A stretch of 64,000 nt of DNA, taken from contig JAFQTT010000006.1 in the NCBI GenBank assembly GCA_017408885.1, positions 1 through 64,000 on the forward strand. Direction: 5' to 3'. A program made the translations under genes and the position numbers. The notes below the pieces were generated by a model, which did no database searches, was not told the DNA's origin, and was given only the letters and a program-made list of their open reading frames with translations. This stretch comes from Methanocorpusculum sp. (GTDB lineage Archaea; Halobacteriota; Methanomicrobia; Methanomicrobiales; Methanocorpusculaceae). Shown here piece after piece: positions 16,534-25,603 of this stretch; the first letter of the stretch is position 1; each line of letters opens with the position of its first letter.

Positions 16534-16644
16534 TTACCATTTACCGGTAACCCATCCATAAACACCGTAGATTACACATCCAACGGCAACAAGCATCAGA
16601 ACGTAATACATCAGTCCGGGCTTATCTGATTTTTCCATACTCAT
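16534..16644 (-). CDS. Small single-span membrane protein (36 residues)
   Basis: A short reading frame starting MSMEKSDKPGLMYYVLMLV and ending GWVTGKW, with one hydrophobic span at about residues 11-32 and basic or polar ends. GAGGG lies eight bases before the ATG on the minus strand as a ribosome binding site. An inner ATG at 16638 is possible. It fills the gap between the U32 peptidase gene (stop 26 bp upstream) and the M1 aminopeptidase gene (start 15 bp downstream), so it is almost certainly translated within that operon. No family recognised. Confidence 0.7.
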   Translation of the reverse strand: MSMEKSDKPGLMYYVLMLVAVGCVIYGVYGWVTGKW

Positions 16645-16669
16645 TAGTTATCCCTCTTTGGTTATCAGG

Positions 16670-19051
16670 TTATTTCTTCCCGCTTTTCTTTGGCGGAAGT
16701 TCGATGTCCTCGGAAACTCCTCTGGTATAGTGTGCGGCAGTAACTCCGCCTGATGCAATCTCTCTAATCTCTTCTTTTAACTCTTTGACGTTTTCGCCTT
16801 CAAGCGCTCTGGTATAGATCGATACCATGCGTCTGATGTACTCTGGAGACCTGCCTCTGGCATCAATTGAGATTACTGAAACACCTGCTGCTGCGAGTTC
16901 TTTTACGTACTCAACAAGACAAATCTCTGCCGAATTTAAAATACGGCTTCTGCAGTCGGCGTCAGTTCTCACTCGGAAGATTCTGTTTGTCTTGTCTTTT
17001 AATGCCCACGACTGATTGCATGAGCGACATCCTTGGGCGGTCGCCGGGATACAGTTTTCAGTAATCATGACCTCAAGGTTTCCCTGAACCATGACTTCTA
17101 CTCTTGGCGGGTGAGAGTATCCTGCAAGGTTTTCCATCAGAGTTCTAATCTGCTTTCCTGAAAGCTCAGGCGAGAGACAGACCTGACGGCATGATTTGCC
17201 AAACAGATTTGCGGTTCTGGCATTTGTGATGTTCAAACCTGAAGCCCCATATCTCTGAACACCTGTGAGCATCTCGGAAACACCGATGCTGTCTGTCATA
17301 ACTCCTGCGGCAGATGCCGGAAGCTTTTCGAGCTTTTTCATTAAGTCGTGTTCTGAGATGATACGCGGAAGTTTGTAGATTGTTGGAAGGTTGTAAATCT
17401 CTTCGAATCCTTCAAAGACAACCTGCCCTGCGCCTGCTGAATGTGCAGCCTTCGCACACGGGATTGAGTCAGTATAGACCTGAATGACAGGAGTTGTTTT
17501 CTCAACAGTTCCAACTTCCTTTGCCTGATAGGGGCGCGTCATTCTCTCGCGTTTCTCTGAAAGCGATGCTGCACACTCGTCTAAGAACCTGCGGCGGAGG
17601 TCAGTGATTACACCAATCGGCAGGAAGCCTGTTCCGTCATACTCCATCTGAATGCTGCGTATGACAAATGGTGTTCCACCTGTTTTTCTAATCTGGGCTT
17701 CGACCGCTTCTGCTGTTACCGGTTTGCTCTTAGCTTCCATCACAGGGATTTCTGACACTGCAGTCTTTCCGTTTCCAATAATTACCAGGTGCCCATCAGG
17801 ATTTTTCGCAACAATGATGTCGAGCGGAATTTTTCCTGCCGGTGGTTTTGAGAGGATTGCATTTGCGAGTTTTTCGGTTCTAAGACGTCTGGTAATCCAG
17901 AGTTCGCTTCCTTCAAGAACAGATTCCGGAGCAGGTATTTTGTATGCATCTCCTTCCGGGAAGATGTATGGCTCTTTGTTTAATGCAAAGCCTGTCTCGC
18001 GTCCTGCGAGTTTAAACACAAGACCATCTCCAGTGTCTGGGATTGGGCCTTCGATTTTGACGATTACTTTGCCGCGTTTTTTGTCAACCCCGTTTACATA
18101 TCCTGCATAGACACCGCGGTTGTTCGGCTTTTCCCAGTTCATAATAGAGGACTTATCACCGAAGAGATACCCTTTGGTAAAACCTCTGTTGAATGCGAAT
18201 GCAAGGTTTTCCATGTCCTCTGTTTTCGGCTCGAATGTACCTTCTGCCACTGCATCAAGAGCTTTTCTGTAGATGGATGTAACAACTGCCACGTAGTCAG
18301 GAGTTTTCATACGCCCTTCGATTTTGAGGCATTCAACTCCGCTCTCGCAAATCTCTTTGAGGTTTGGATAGGTACAGATGTCTTTTGGACTTAGGATGTA
18401 GTCTCCGTTTGTTGCAACTCTTTCGCCGTCAGCGAGGAGAGTATACTGTTTTCGGCATGGCTGGGCACACATTCCCTGATTTCCGCTTCTGCCGCCTACT
18501 GCAGAGGAGAAAAGACATTGTCCGGAGTAAGAGTAACAAAGAGCTCCGTGTGCAAATATTTCGATTCCAACGCCAAGCTCAGCTCCAACGCGGACAAGTT
18601 CTGCTGCATCGGGTAGAGTTACTTCACGTGCTAAGACAACACGTGAAATTCCATGTTCTGCTGCAAACTCAACACCTGCACGGTTTGTGATGGTCATCTG
18701 GGTACTTGCATGGATTGGCAAATCTGGTACGATTTCGCGGGCAAGGGACATCAGTCCAACATCCTGCACGAGAACAGCATCAACATCTGCATCCGACAGG
18801 AAACGCAGGTATGCTGCTGCTTCTTCCATGTCAGCATCGCGGATTAGTGTGTTGACAGTGACATAGACTTTGACTCCGTGGCTGTGGGCAAATGCAACGG
18901 CTTTTTCTATTTCTGCATTATCAAAATTTGAGGCATAGGCGCGTGCTCCATACATTCTTCCGCCGAGATACACTGCATCGCAGCCTGCATAAACTGCGGC
19001 TTTGAGGGCATCCGGAGAACCCGCAGGAGCTAGAAGTTCTGGAATGTGCAT
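16670..19051 (-). CDS. U32 family peptidase / RNA hydroxylase-like protein
   Basis: 793 residues. It opens with ELLAPAGSPDALKAAVYAGCDAVYLGG, typical of the YegQ/RlhA group. The U32 signature is present (IFAHGALCYSYSGQCLFSS, then GMCAQPCRKQ), with cysteines that in RlhA-like proteins bind an iron-sulfur cluster. A DUF3656-like region and a second domain follow, and the C terminus carries another cysteine set (CIPATAQGCRSC). Bacterial members hydroxylate rRNA or tRNA, while others are called collagenase-like peptidases, so the reaction here is open. It is first in the operon with the small membrane protein and the M1 aminopeptidase. Confidence 0.85.
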   Translation of the reverse strand: MHIPELLAPAGSPDALKAAVYAGCDAVYLGGRMYGARAYASNFDNAEIEKAVAFAHSHGVKVYVTVNTLIRDADMEEAAAYLRFLSDADVDAVLVQDVGLMSLAREIVPDLPIHASTQMTITNRAGVEFAAEHGISRVVLAREVTLPDAAELVRVGAELGVGIEIFAHGALCYSYSGQCLFSSAVGGRSGNQGMCAQPCRKQYTLLADGERVATNGDYILSPKDICTYPNLKEICESGVECLKIEGRMKTPDYVAVVTSIYRKALDAVAEGTFEPKTEDMENLAFAFNRGFTKGYLFGDKSSIMNWEKPNNRGVYAGYVNGVDKKRGKVIVKIEGPIPDTGDGLVFKLAGRETGFALNKEPYIFPEGDAYKIPAPESVLEGSELWITRRLRTEKLANAILSKPPAGKIPLDIIVAKNPDGHLVIIGNGKTAVSEIPVMEAKSKPVTAEAVEAQIRKTGGTPFVIRSIQMEYDGTGFLPIGVITDLRRRFLDECAASLSEKRERMTRPYQAKEVGTVEKTTPVIQVYTDSIPCAKAAHSAGAGQVVFEGFEEIYNLPTIYKLPRIISEHDLMKKLEKLPASAAGVMTDSIGVSEMLTGVQRYGASGLNITNARTANLFGKSCRQVCLSPELSGKQIRTLMENLAGYSHPPRVEVMVQGNLEVMITENCIPATAQGCRSCNQSWALKDKTNRIFRVRTDADCRSRILNSAEICLVEYVKELAAAGVSVISIDARGRSPEYIRRMVSIYTRALEGENVKELKEEIREIASGGVTAAHYTRGVSEDIELPPKKSGKK

Positions 19052-19176
19052 AATCTATTATGTATTGGATGGTAGAGGATAATCACCTTTCGCTGAGTGC
19101 ATACAACCCCCCTCCATTTATACTTTGAAAAACAAATATGTAAACACTATGTGCTTAGAAAATGAGGTGAGTTTGG

Positions 19177-20388
19177 ATGACCCTGGTCATAGCGGTAAAC
19201 AACCTCAGAGAAAAGCACCGTGAGTTCTTAACAGGATTCTGGACGCTTCTAATCAGCGTCGGCTTATCTTTTATTGCAGGAATTTATTTAGGATCTGTAA
19301 ACGAAGTTCTGCTTTTAATTCCAGGTCTTATGGTTCTGGTAACCCCTTCGATTAACATGCGCGGAGCAATTGCCGGAATTTTAACATCCAGACTATCTTC
19401 ATCTATGCACCTTGGAGCATTTGAGGTTGACTTTAAGCGAAACTCTGAACTTGGAGACAACCTTCGTGCCTCTCTTATATTAACGGTCGTCATCTCAGCA
19501 GTACTTGCAGTATTTGGAAAAATCATCTGCATCTTAACAGGCACTGAAGTTATCGGAGTTGCCGAGATGATTATAATCTCTGTCATCTCCGGAACACTTG
19601 CCGGAATTCTTGTGACTGTTGTCGGAGTTCTTGTAAGTATCGTCTGCTACCGTAAATTCTGGGATTTGGATATGGTCGGAGCTCCGGCTGTTACAACGAT
19701 TGGTGACATTGTCACGCTTCCGTTCCTTGTTGTAACCGCCTTAATTGTGATGGATTTACCGTTTACAGGCAAAGCCATTCTCGGCGCTATTGTTTTCGTG
19801 ATGATTATACTCGCATTTATCTCATTCAAGCGCGGAACAAGAACCATGCTTGATGTCTTACGTGAGGGACTGCCTCTTTTAATTCCGCTTTCACTTCTTG
19901 GAATTACAGCAGGAGTCCTTTATACAAGCAGACTTGAGTCTTTGATTGCAGCAGCAGCAGTTCTTATTCTGATATCTCCTTTCATGAACGGATGCGGTTC
20001 GATTGGTGGTATTTTAACATCCAGAATTGGAACTGAGATGCACATGGGTATGATTGATCCAGTGCTTTTCCCGCAAAAAACTGTCTTAAAGCATTTCGGA
20101 GAGAACTATATCTACTCGATTATTTTCCTTCCGCTGATGGGAGCCATCGCACACTTTGCAGCAGTGCTTCTTGGAATTACAACACCAGGACTTTTGATGA
20201 TGGTTCTGATTTCACTTCTCGCAGGCATTCTTGTGGTTACCGCGATGAATCTTCTTGGATACTATACAGCTGTTATTACATACAGAAAAGGATTCGATCC
20301 GGATAACTTCGGTGTGCCGGTTGTAACGAGCTCGATTGATTTAATTGGAGCTACGTGTCTGCTTGCAGTTATGATGTTTTTGCTGTAA
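19177..20388 (+). CDS. MgtE/SLC41-type divalent cation transporter (two membrane domains)
   Basis: 403 residues with two homologous halves of about five spans each. The repeated signature is LVTPSINMRGAIAGILTSRLSS in the first half and ILISPFMNGCGSIGGILTSRIG in the second, plus MVGAPAVTTIGDIVTLP and NFGVPVVTSSIDLIGA. This is the SLC41-like arrangement; the cytosolic N and CBS domains of bacterial MgtE are missing. Magnesium is the likely substrate. GAGGTGA precedes the ATG and CATTTATACTT further upstream is a likely TATA box. It converges on truD. Confidence 0.88.
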   Translation: MTLVIAVNNLREKHREFLTGFWTLLISVGLSFIAGIYLGSVNEVLLLIPGLMVLVTPSINMRGAIAGILTSRLSSSMHLGAFEVDFKRNSELGDNLRASLILTVVISAVLAVFGKIICILTGTEVIGVAEMIIISVISGTLAGILVTVVGVLVSIVCYRKFWDLDMVGAPAVTTIGDIVTLPFLVVTALIVMDLPFTGKAILGAIVFVMIILAFISFKRGTRTMLDVLREGLPLLIPLSLLGITAGVLYTSRLESLIAAAAVLILISPFMNGCGSIGGILTSRIGTEMHMGMIDPVLFPQKTVLKHFGENYIYSIIFLPLMGAIAHFAAVLLGITTPGLLMMVLISLLAGILVVTAMNLLGYYTAVITYRKGFDPDNFGVPVVTSSIDLIGATCLLAVMMFLL

Positions 20389-20394
20389 AAAAAG

Positions 20395-21663
20395 TTAGAC
20401 CATACATTCAGGCTCTGCCTGCATGTATTCTCTGGCAACAGTTGTTGCATAGTGTCCTGGCGGAAGAGTAAAGGAAAGAACCACATCATCTCCTGAAATC
20501 TCATAAGAAACATCCGCCTCAAGCGAGATTCTCCTGTGGAAACCGTCATAGTTTGTCTTTACAAAAGCGGCAGCCTTGTCAAAGTCAGGCATCGAGATAC
20601 CATCCTTCTCCATCAAAGCAAACATCTCGTTTTCGAGAGGGCCTGCTGCAACTGGAAGAGTTTTTCCAGGCATCCATCCAACGACAAAGCATCTTCCGCG
20701 TTTCATGTGCTGTTTTGCAGTCGGCATATTCTTTTCAGTTACAGTATCAACTCTGCCGTTTGCAAAAACAAGGTGCTCTCCGATTCTGGGCTCTGAAAAT
20801 GATGTGCCCTCTGCACATCTTGCAGAAACTGCCATGTTAAATAGCCATGACTGATAAGCCGAGACGAACATGGAAAGCAGTTTCGGAGGGATTGCCTGAA
20901 GTGCGGCTCCAAAGTCATCCTTCTTCTTCATCAGAGAATCAAGCATGATTCTCTCATACGAAAGGTGAACCGGAAGATTATGGAGGGCCTCTTTTGCATC
21001 TTTCGTTTCACGGAAGCGTGCACGTGCTGCCTTTATTTCATCAGACTCATAGGGAAAAGCATCTCCGACATAGAGAGTTACAGCTTCTTCAAACTCGCCG
21101 CGAAGTATGTGATATCCCATCCTGTGAGTAATCGGCTTCATTGCTCCAAAACGCTGAAGACCAAAGTAATTCGGGATTCCGGTTTTTACGGCGGCGGTAA
21201 TCTCTGCTGTCTTTTCTGCGAGATTATCTGCGTTGCAACCACGAAGAGTTAAGCGGAAGCGGTTTCCTTCGAGATTTCCAAGACCAAGCGAGAACTGATG
21301 CGATGCAACAGGAGTTATTGTGATATCTTTGATTGAAAGAGCTTCAATCTGCTCTTTGGAAACATCATAAAGCGAGACGTACTGAGTGGTTACTGCATTT
21401 CTGTCCTTGGTTCCTGCCCATCCAAAACGCTTCGGGCTGATGTGAAGACGGTTTGTAATCTCACGAACTGCATGCTGATGTTCCCAGGACTTCTTGGTTA
21501 AGCGGCAGATGGTGTATGGTCCGGTGTTTGTGAAGTTAATTGGAAGTTCTTCTACTATGAAGTCTTCGGGAACTGTTCGAAGTTTTCCGCCGATTCCTTC
21601 GCAGTCAGCCGCATAGTAGATGATTCCAAGCTCGGTCTCTCTTTCGTATGGTGATTTGCGCAT
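20395..21663 (-). CDS. truD: tRNA pseudouridine synthase D
   Basis: 422 residues. The catalytic Asp is D87 in FGWAGTKDRNA, and the TruD-specific NYFGLQRFG and NRFRLTLRG are present, with the long insertion domain in the middle. It makes pseudouridine at position 13 of tRNA (known for the family; archaeal members may also act on other tRNA positions). The stop codon TAA is followed at once by C and a T-run on the minus strand. It starts 2 bp after pth2, forming a two-gene tRNA-related operon. Confidence 0.93.
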   Translation of the reverse strand: MRKSPYERETELGIIYYAADCEGIGGKLRTVPEDFIVEELPINFTNTGPYTICRLTKKSWEHQHAVREITNRLHISPKRFGWAGTKDRNAVTTQYVSLYDVSKEQIEALSIKDITITPVASHQFSLGLGNLEGNRFRLTLRGCNADNLAEKTAEITAAVKTGIPNYFGLQRFGAMKPITHRMGYHILRGEFEEAVTLYVGDAFPYESDEIKAARARFRETKDAKEALHNLPVHLSYERIMLDSLMKKKDDFGAALQAIPPKLLSMFVSAYQSWLFNMAVSARCAEGTSFSEPRIGEHLVFANGRVDTVTEKNMPTAKQHMKRGRCFVVGWMPGKTLPVAAGPLENEMFALMEKDGISMPDFDKAAAFVKTNYDGFHRRISLEADVSYEISGDDVVLSFTLPPGHYATTVAREYMQAEPECMV

Positions 21664-21665
21664 GG

Positions 21666-22031
21666 TTAGAGGAGTTTTAAGTCAGCAGTGATTTTGTCCA
21701 TGATGTCACGCTTGGCAGGACCGATTCCAAGAGCTGTAACTGAGCCTGCAGGAATCTCGGTCATTCCTGCATCGATAATCAGCGAACACGGAACGCCTAA
21801 AAGTTCTGCCTGTGCTTTTAACATATATAGTGTTCTCTCATCCGGGGCTTTTAAGGCAACCTTCTTCTGACCTTCCCTCATCCACTCCTTTTTGTCTGCA
21901 AGAGATGTCTTTTCGAAAGCTCCAATTGATGCATGGGCTGCCTGAGCACACATTTTGCCGCAGCTCATCTTTAAATCAGTCCGAAGAATGATACACTGTT
22001 TGTATTTGAAAATCTCTTCCCCGCCGTGCAT
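21666..22031 (-). CDS. pth2: Peptidyl-tRNA hydrolase, archaeal/eukaryotic type
   Basis: 121 residues of the Pth2 family: YKQCIILRTDLKMSCGKMCAQAAHASIGA near the N terminus and the C-terminal TVTALGIGPAKRDIMDKITADLKLL. It frees stalled peptidyl-tRNA in the cytosol. A TATA-like ATTTTATCA lies about 25 bases before the ATG on the minus strand, so the message may be leaderless. A perfect 8+8 palindrome lies just upstream of that box. It is followed 2 bp later by truD. Confidence 0.92.
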   Translation of the reverse strand: MHGGEEIFKYKQCIILRTDLKMSCGKMCAQAAHASIGAFEKTSLADKKEWMREGQKKVALKAPDERTLYMLKAQAELLGVPCSLIIDAGMTEIPAGSVTALGIGPAKRDIMDKITADLKLL

Positions 22032-22074
22032 ATGAGGAAATATATTGGATGGCGTATGTGATAAAATGTGGAGG

Positions 22075-22091
22075 TTACTACATTGTAGTAA
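22075..22091. promoter_or_regulatory. Perfect 17-bp palindrome upstream of pth2-truD
   Basis: TTACTACATTGTAGTAA is a perfect inverted repeat of 8 bp arms around a single T. It lies 44 bases before the pth2 start, just upstream of the probable TATA box. This is the place for an activator or repressor of the pth2-truD operon. The remaining bases from 22092 to 22209 hold AGCAATTGCT (a 10-bp palindrome) and the A-run downstream of the lipoprotein gene. Confidence 0.5.
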
Positions 22092-22209
22092 TTTATTTAC
22101 TAACTTTTTTGTATGCTTTGTGTAAGCAATTGCTGAAAGATATGATGTTAAATATCTTCTCTACTTCTAAGTGGATATTAAAAAAAAGGTATTGTTAATA
22201 AACCCGGGA

Positions 22210-22584
22210 TTATACTCTCTTAAACGTCTCTCCAAACTCGTTGACTAACGTCTTTCCGTCTTCGGAGATGTAGAGATAGTCACCGTTTCCAGTAGTGGTA
22301 TACCCTACAATGTATCCATTCTTTTCCACGTATCCCCAGAATACATCAATACTGCTGATTGCCTGACCGTTTACATCAGCAACAACTGTTCCGGTGTTGT
22401 CTTCGTTGAAGTGGTAAATCATGTGGAACTTGACGCCTCCTGTAGAATCATATGTACCAACACTCTTCCAGTCTCCAACAAGAGCTGTTGGATAATCAAT
22501 CGGTTCTGCCGGCCCAATACATCCTGCAGCTGAAACTGCCGCGATGCAGAGTATGAGAACGGCGAAAACTGCGGTTTTCTTCAT
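22210..22584 (-). CDS. Small secreted lipoprotein, unknown function
   Basis: 124 residues. A lipoprotein signal peptide is clear: MKKTAVFAVLILCIAAVSAAG with lipobox SAAGC at residues 18-22. The mature part is rich in Gly, Thr and aromatic residues and looks all-beta (DWKSVGTYDSTGG, FNEDNTGTVV, NGDYLYISEDGK), like small lipocalin-type or META-like domains found in methanogen surface lipoproteins. Single gene with U-tract after it. I do not recognise a named family. Confidence 0.75.
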   Translation of the reverse strand: MKKTAVFAVLILCIAAVSAAGCIGPAEPIDYPTALVGDWKSVGTYDSTGGVKFHMIYHFNEDNTGTVVADVNGQAISSIDVFWGYVEKNGYIVGYTTTGNGDYLYISEDGKTLVNEFGETFKRV

Positions 22585-22661
22585 ACAGTAATATTCCCCG
22601 TTATTCTATTTATACATCAATCATCAGAAGACTTATCTCTACTCTCTGAGAATTACTAAGC

Positions 22662-23213
22662 ATGGGATTTGAGATTGAGATTAAAGTAAGAGTTGAAGCA
22701 CTTGAACCGATTGAAGCAAAGCTCATCGAAAATAATGCAGAGTTAATCGCTGATCAGGATGAGCATGATGTTTACTACAACGCACCGCACAAAGACTTTG
22801 CAGAAACTGACGAGGCACTTCGTCTTCGCTATGTAAACAATCAGAAGTGCGGAAAGATTATGCCGCCGTGCATCACATACAAAGGCCCAAAGGTCGGCCG
22901 CGAGGGATTCAAGGCACGCGAGGAAATTATCGTAGACCTTTCATCAGGCGAAGAGTTTGCAGTACTTCTGGAAAGAATCGGATACAGAAAAACTGCTGCT
23001 GTTGACAAGCACAGAAAAATCTACCGCGTCCCAAATGCGATTGTAACTTTAGATGAGATTCCGGGCGTTGGAGTATTCTCTGAAATTGAAGCCGCAACAG
23101 ACCTCTCTGAGGATGAAGCAGTGGCTGTCATCGACAAAATTGCAGAGATGGCAGGAATCATTGGAGAACGTCTTACCAAATCCTATCTGGAAATTGTGCT
23201 TGAGGCACAATAA
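22662..23213 (+). CDS. CYTH domain protein (CyaB/ThTPase superfamily)
   Basis: 183 residues beginning with the family-defining ExExK motif (E4, E6, K8), followed by alternating charged strands (LRLRYVNNQKCG, ITYKGPKVGREGFKAREE, VDKHRKIYRV) of the triphosphate tunnel fold. Members hydrolyse or cyclise triphosphates: class IV adenylyl cyclase, thiamine triphosphatase or polyphosphatase. Which applies here is not clear, and archaeal members are mostly uncharacterised. A TATA-like CTATTTATACATC is about 50 bases upstream. A TGAGA-GTT-TCTCA hairpin and T-run follow the stop. Confidence 0.82.
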   Translation: MGFEIEIKVRVEALEPIEAKLIENNAELIADQDEHDVYYNAPHKDFAETDEALRLRYVNNQKCGKIMPPCITYKGPKVGREGFKAREEIIVDLSSGEEFAVLLERIGYRKTAAVDKHRKIYRVPNAIVTLDEIPGVGVFSEIEAATDLSEDEAVAVIDKIAEMAGIIGERLTKSYLEIVLEAQ

Positions 23214-23264
23214 TTTTTGAGAGTTTCTCACGCCCTCTTTTTTGTAATTTAATAAAAAAAGAGA

Positions 23265-23876
23265 TTAGTTAATCTCACTCATATCTGTAGACTCAGCAAC
23301 ATCGATTGCCTCGCCTAAAGTATCCTGCTGGAGACCTGCTGCCATCTTCTCGGTTAAGTCACGGTCTTCCATAACATCCTTGATTCTCTCAAGGTACGGG
23401 TCAAGAGTTGTATCGTCACGCTGTTCGATAACATGACGGTACTCGCGAAGCGTGGTTGGGGAAACACCAAGTTTCTCGGAAATCTCCTTCATGGTCAGTT
23501 CGCTTGACATCAGAATCTTTAACTCGTCCTGGTCAAACGGCATGTTGAAGTCAAGGTCGCGGAAGAGCTTCAGTCTGACTCTTGCACGTGCCACAGTCTT
23601 GGAGAGTTTCTCGTCTCCTAATTCACGGGCAATCTCAGTATCATTTTTGCCTGCATGGAAGGAGGTGATTAAGCGTGCGAGCTGAATTGGTTCAAGTTTT
23701 GTCTTGAAGAATCCGCGTTCCTGAATTTCACGCATGATAAGAGCAATTTCACGCTCTACTGCATCCTGGTCACGTAAAGTTCCGTGAAGGGTTTTCATTG
23801 GCTCAACAATCTTCGTCTTCTGGGTTAAATTAGAGAAGAGCTGAAGTAAATCCTTCTGTTTCTTTTTCGGGGCCAT
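23265..23876 (-). CDS. Conserved archaeal HTH protein
   Basis: 203 residues, all-helical and charged. Two helix-turn-helix-like segments are visible: LITSFHAGKNDTEIARELGD (about residues 68-88) and MKEISEKLGVSPTTLREYRH (about 129-148). The tail is acidic. It resembles the archaeal proteins annotated as conditioned-medium-induced protein 4, but I hold that match loosely. It could be a transcription regulator. It stands alone between the CYTH gene and purH. Confidence 0.65.
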   Translation of the reverse strand: MAPKKKQKDLLQLFSNLTQKTKIVEPMKTLHGTLRDQDAVEREIALIMREIQERGFFKTKLEPIQLARLITSFHAGKNDTEIARELGDEKLSKTVARARVRLKLFRDLDFNMPFDQDELKILMSSELTMKEISEKLGVSPTTLREYRHVIEQRDDTTLDPYLERIKDVMEDRDLTEKMAAGLQQDTLGEAIDVAESTDMSEIN

Positions 23877-24044
23877 CTATTCTATCCTCACAATATTGAC
23901 TTACCGTTCAAAATGTATCTCTAAGAATATAAGGGTTATGGATTGAGACCTTGGTTTGAAAAAATATGCGCGCGGATGAAAACCATTATATCTGTCGGAC
24001 GCGGTATGATAAGTCCTTTTTTTCGGACATTAAAAAAAAAAAGG

Positions 24045-25538
24045 TTAGTGTCTGAAGTGTCTGGTTCCGGTAAACACTACAGCGATACCAAGCTCATCAG
24101 CTTTTGCGAGAACTTCATTGTCGCGGATAGAGCCTCCAGGCTGGATTAATGCAGTAGCTCCTGCTGCTGCAGCAACCTCTAACGTGTCCGGGAACGGCAG
24201 GAATGCATCAGATGCTACAACAGTACCTTCCATGGTTCTTCCAAACTCTGCTGCCTTTTCGATTGCAATCTGTGCGGAGTTGACACGGTTCATCTGGCCA
24301 ACACCAATTCCGACAGTTTCAGTCTTGTTGCTGTAGATGATGGCATTGCTCTTTGCGTACTTGACAACAGTCCAGGCAAGTTTGAATGCTTCCATTTCAT
24401 CCTCGGTCGGATGGCGTTTGGAAACGACCTTCCAGTCCTCAGTGTATGCAGGTGTCCTCTGTACAAGAATACCGCCGTCAATGGTTCTAAGCTCATCAGC
24501 CTCTTCTGCCGGCGGCAGGATTAATGCACGCATGTTCGGCTTGGACTTCATAATCTCTAAAGCTTCCTCTGTGAAGGATGGGGCAACGAGAACTTCGACG
24601 AAGGTAGAGCAGATCTCTTTTGCAACATCTGCATCGACTTCGGTGCTCATTGCAACGATAGAACCGTATGCAGATACCGGGTCAACTTCACGTGCCTTGA
24701 TGTAGGATTCAAGCTGGTTTTCTCCAAGAGCAACACCGCACGGGTTGTTGTGCTTTACAATAACGGTTGCATAACCCGGAAGTTCACGGCAGAGGGAAAC
24801 TGCTGCGTGGACATCGAGGTAGTTGTTGTAGGACATCTCTTTGCCCTGCATGGATTCCTGTCCTGCAATTCCGGTTGTACCATAGACTGCTGCTTTCTGG
24901 TGCGGGTTTTCACCGTAACGCAGGGTTCTTCCGTTCTGGAACTGAACAGTGTAGGTATCCGGGAACTCTTTTCCAATTCCCTGCAGGTAGTTGGAGATTG
25001 CTCCATCGTATGCTGCAGTTCTGGTAAATGCTTTGGTGGCGAGTTTTAATCTCTGCTCCGGAGTTGTTCCTCCGTTGTTTACTGCTTCAATTACCTCTGC
25101 ATAGTCTGCCGGGTCAACGATAACAGTGACATCCTTGTAGTTCTTGGATGCAGCACGAATCATGGCAGGCCCTCCGATATCGATGTATTCAATGAGTTCC
25201 TCAAGCGGGAGGTTCTTCTTGGACATCTCCTCGAATGGATAGAGGTTGACACAGAGGATATCGATTGCTTCGATTCCATGTTCTGCCATAACCTCGTTGT
25301 CTACGCCGCGGCGGCCTAAGAGACCTCCGTGTACTTTCGGGTGGAGTGTTTTGACGCGTCCGTCCATCATTTCCGGGAATCCGGTGTATTCAGAGACGTC
25401 CTTTGCAGGGATTCCTGCTTCACGGAGGAGTTTTGCGGTTCCGCCGGAACTTAAGATTCCAATGTTCTGTGCAGCAAGGGCTTTTGCCAGGTCAACAATT
25501 CCTGTCTTGTCCCATACAGATAACAATGCAAGAGTCAT
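24045..25538 (-). CDS. purH: Bifunctional AICAR formyltransferase / IMP cyclohydrolase
   Basis: 497 residues from the ATG that opens MTLALLSVWDKTGIVDLAKAL. A longer frame reaches 25622 but its extra 28 residues are not family-like. The N-terminal IMP cyclohydrolase (MGS-like) and the C-terminal formyltransferase (LRYGENPHQKAA, VKHNNPCGVA, SDAFLPFPD) are both complete. It performs the last two steps of purine synthesis. Many archaea use PurP and PurO instead, so a full PurH is notable. It ends in TAA-CC plus eleven T residues. The SPFH operon ends 65 bp upstream on the same strand. Confidence 0.93.
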   Translation of the reverse strand: MTLALLSVWDKTGIVDLAKALAAQNIGILSSGGTAKLLREAGIPAKDVSEYTGFPEMMDGRVKTLHPKVHGGLLGRRGVDNEVMAEHGIEAIDILCVNLYPFEEMSKKNLPLEELIEYIDIGGPAMIRAASKNYKDVTVIVDPADYAEVIEAVNNGGTTPEQRLKLATKAFTRTAAYDGAISNYLQGIGKEFPDTYTVQFQNGRTLRYGENPHQKAAVYGTTGIAGQESMQGKEMSYNNYLDVHAAVSLCRELPGYATVIVKHNNPCGVALGENQLESYIKAREVDPVSAYGSIVAMSTEVDADVAKEICSTFVEVLVAPSFTEEALEIMKSKPNMRALILPPAEEADELRTIDGGILVQRTPAYTEDWKVVSKRHPTEDEMEAFKLAWTVVKYAKSNAIIYSNKTETVGIGVGQMNRVNSAQIAIEKAAEFGRTMEGTVVASDAFLPFPDTLEVAAAAGATALIQPGGSIRDNEVLAKADELGIAVVFTGTRHFRH

Positions 25539-25603
25539 TGTGTAATAGTATGGCTTTTGTGGTATTTTAAAGTAGAGGCTTATCGCCGAAAAAAGAAAAC
25601 GGG

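Noticed and set aside
19082-19176. Magnesium riboswitch in the leader of the MgtE gene
   Set aside because: The leader after the TATA box is too short and shows no M-box-like stems.
22066-22125. 19-codon open frame starting ATGTGGAGG on the plus strand
   Set aside because: It spans the palindrome upstream of pth2 and has no support as a gene.
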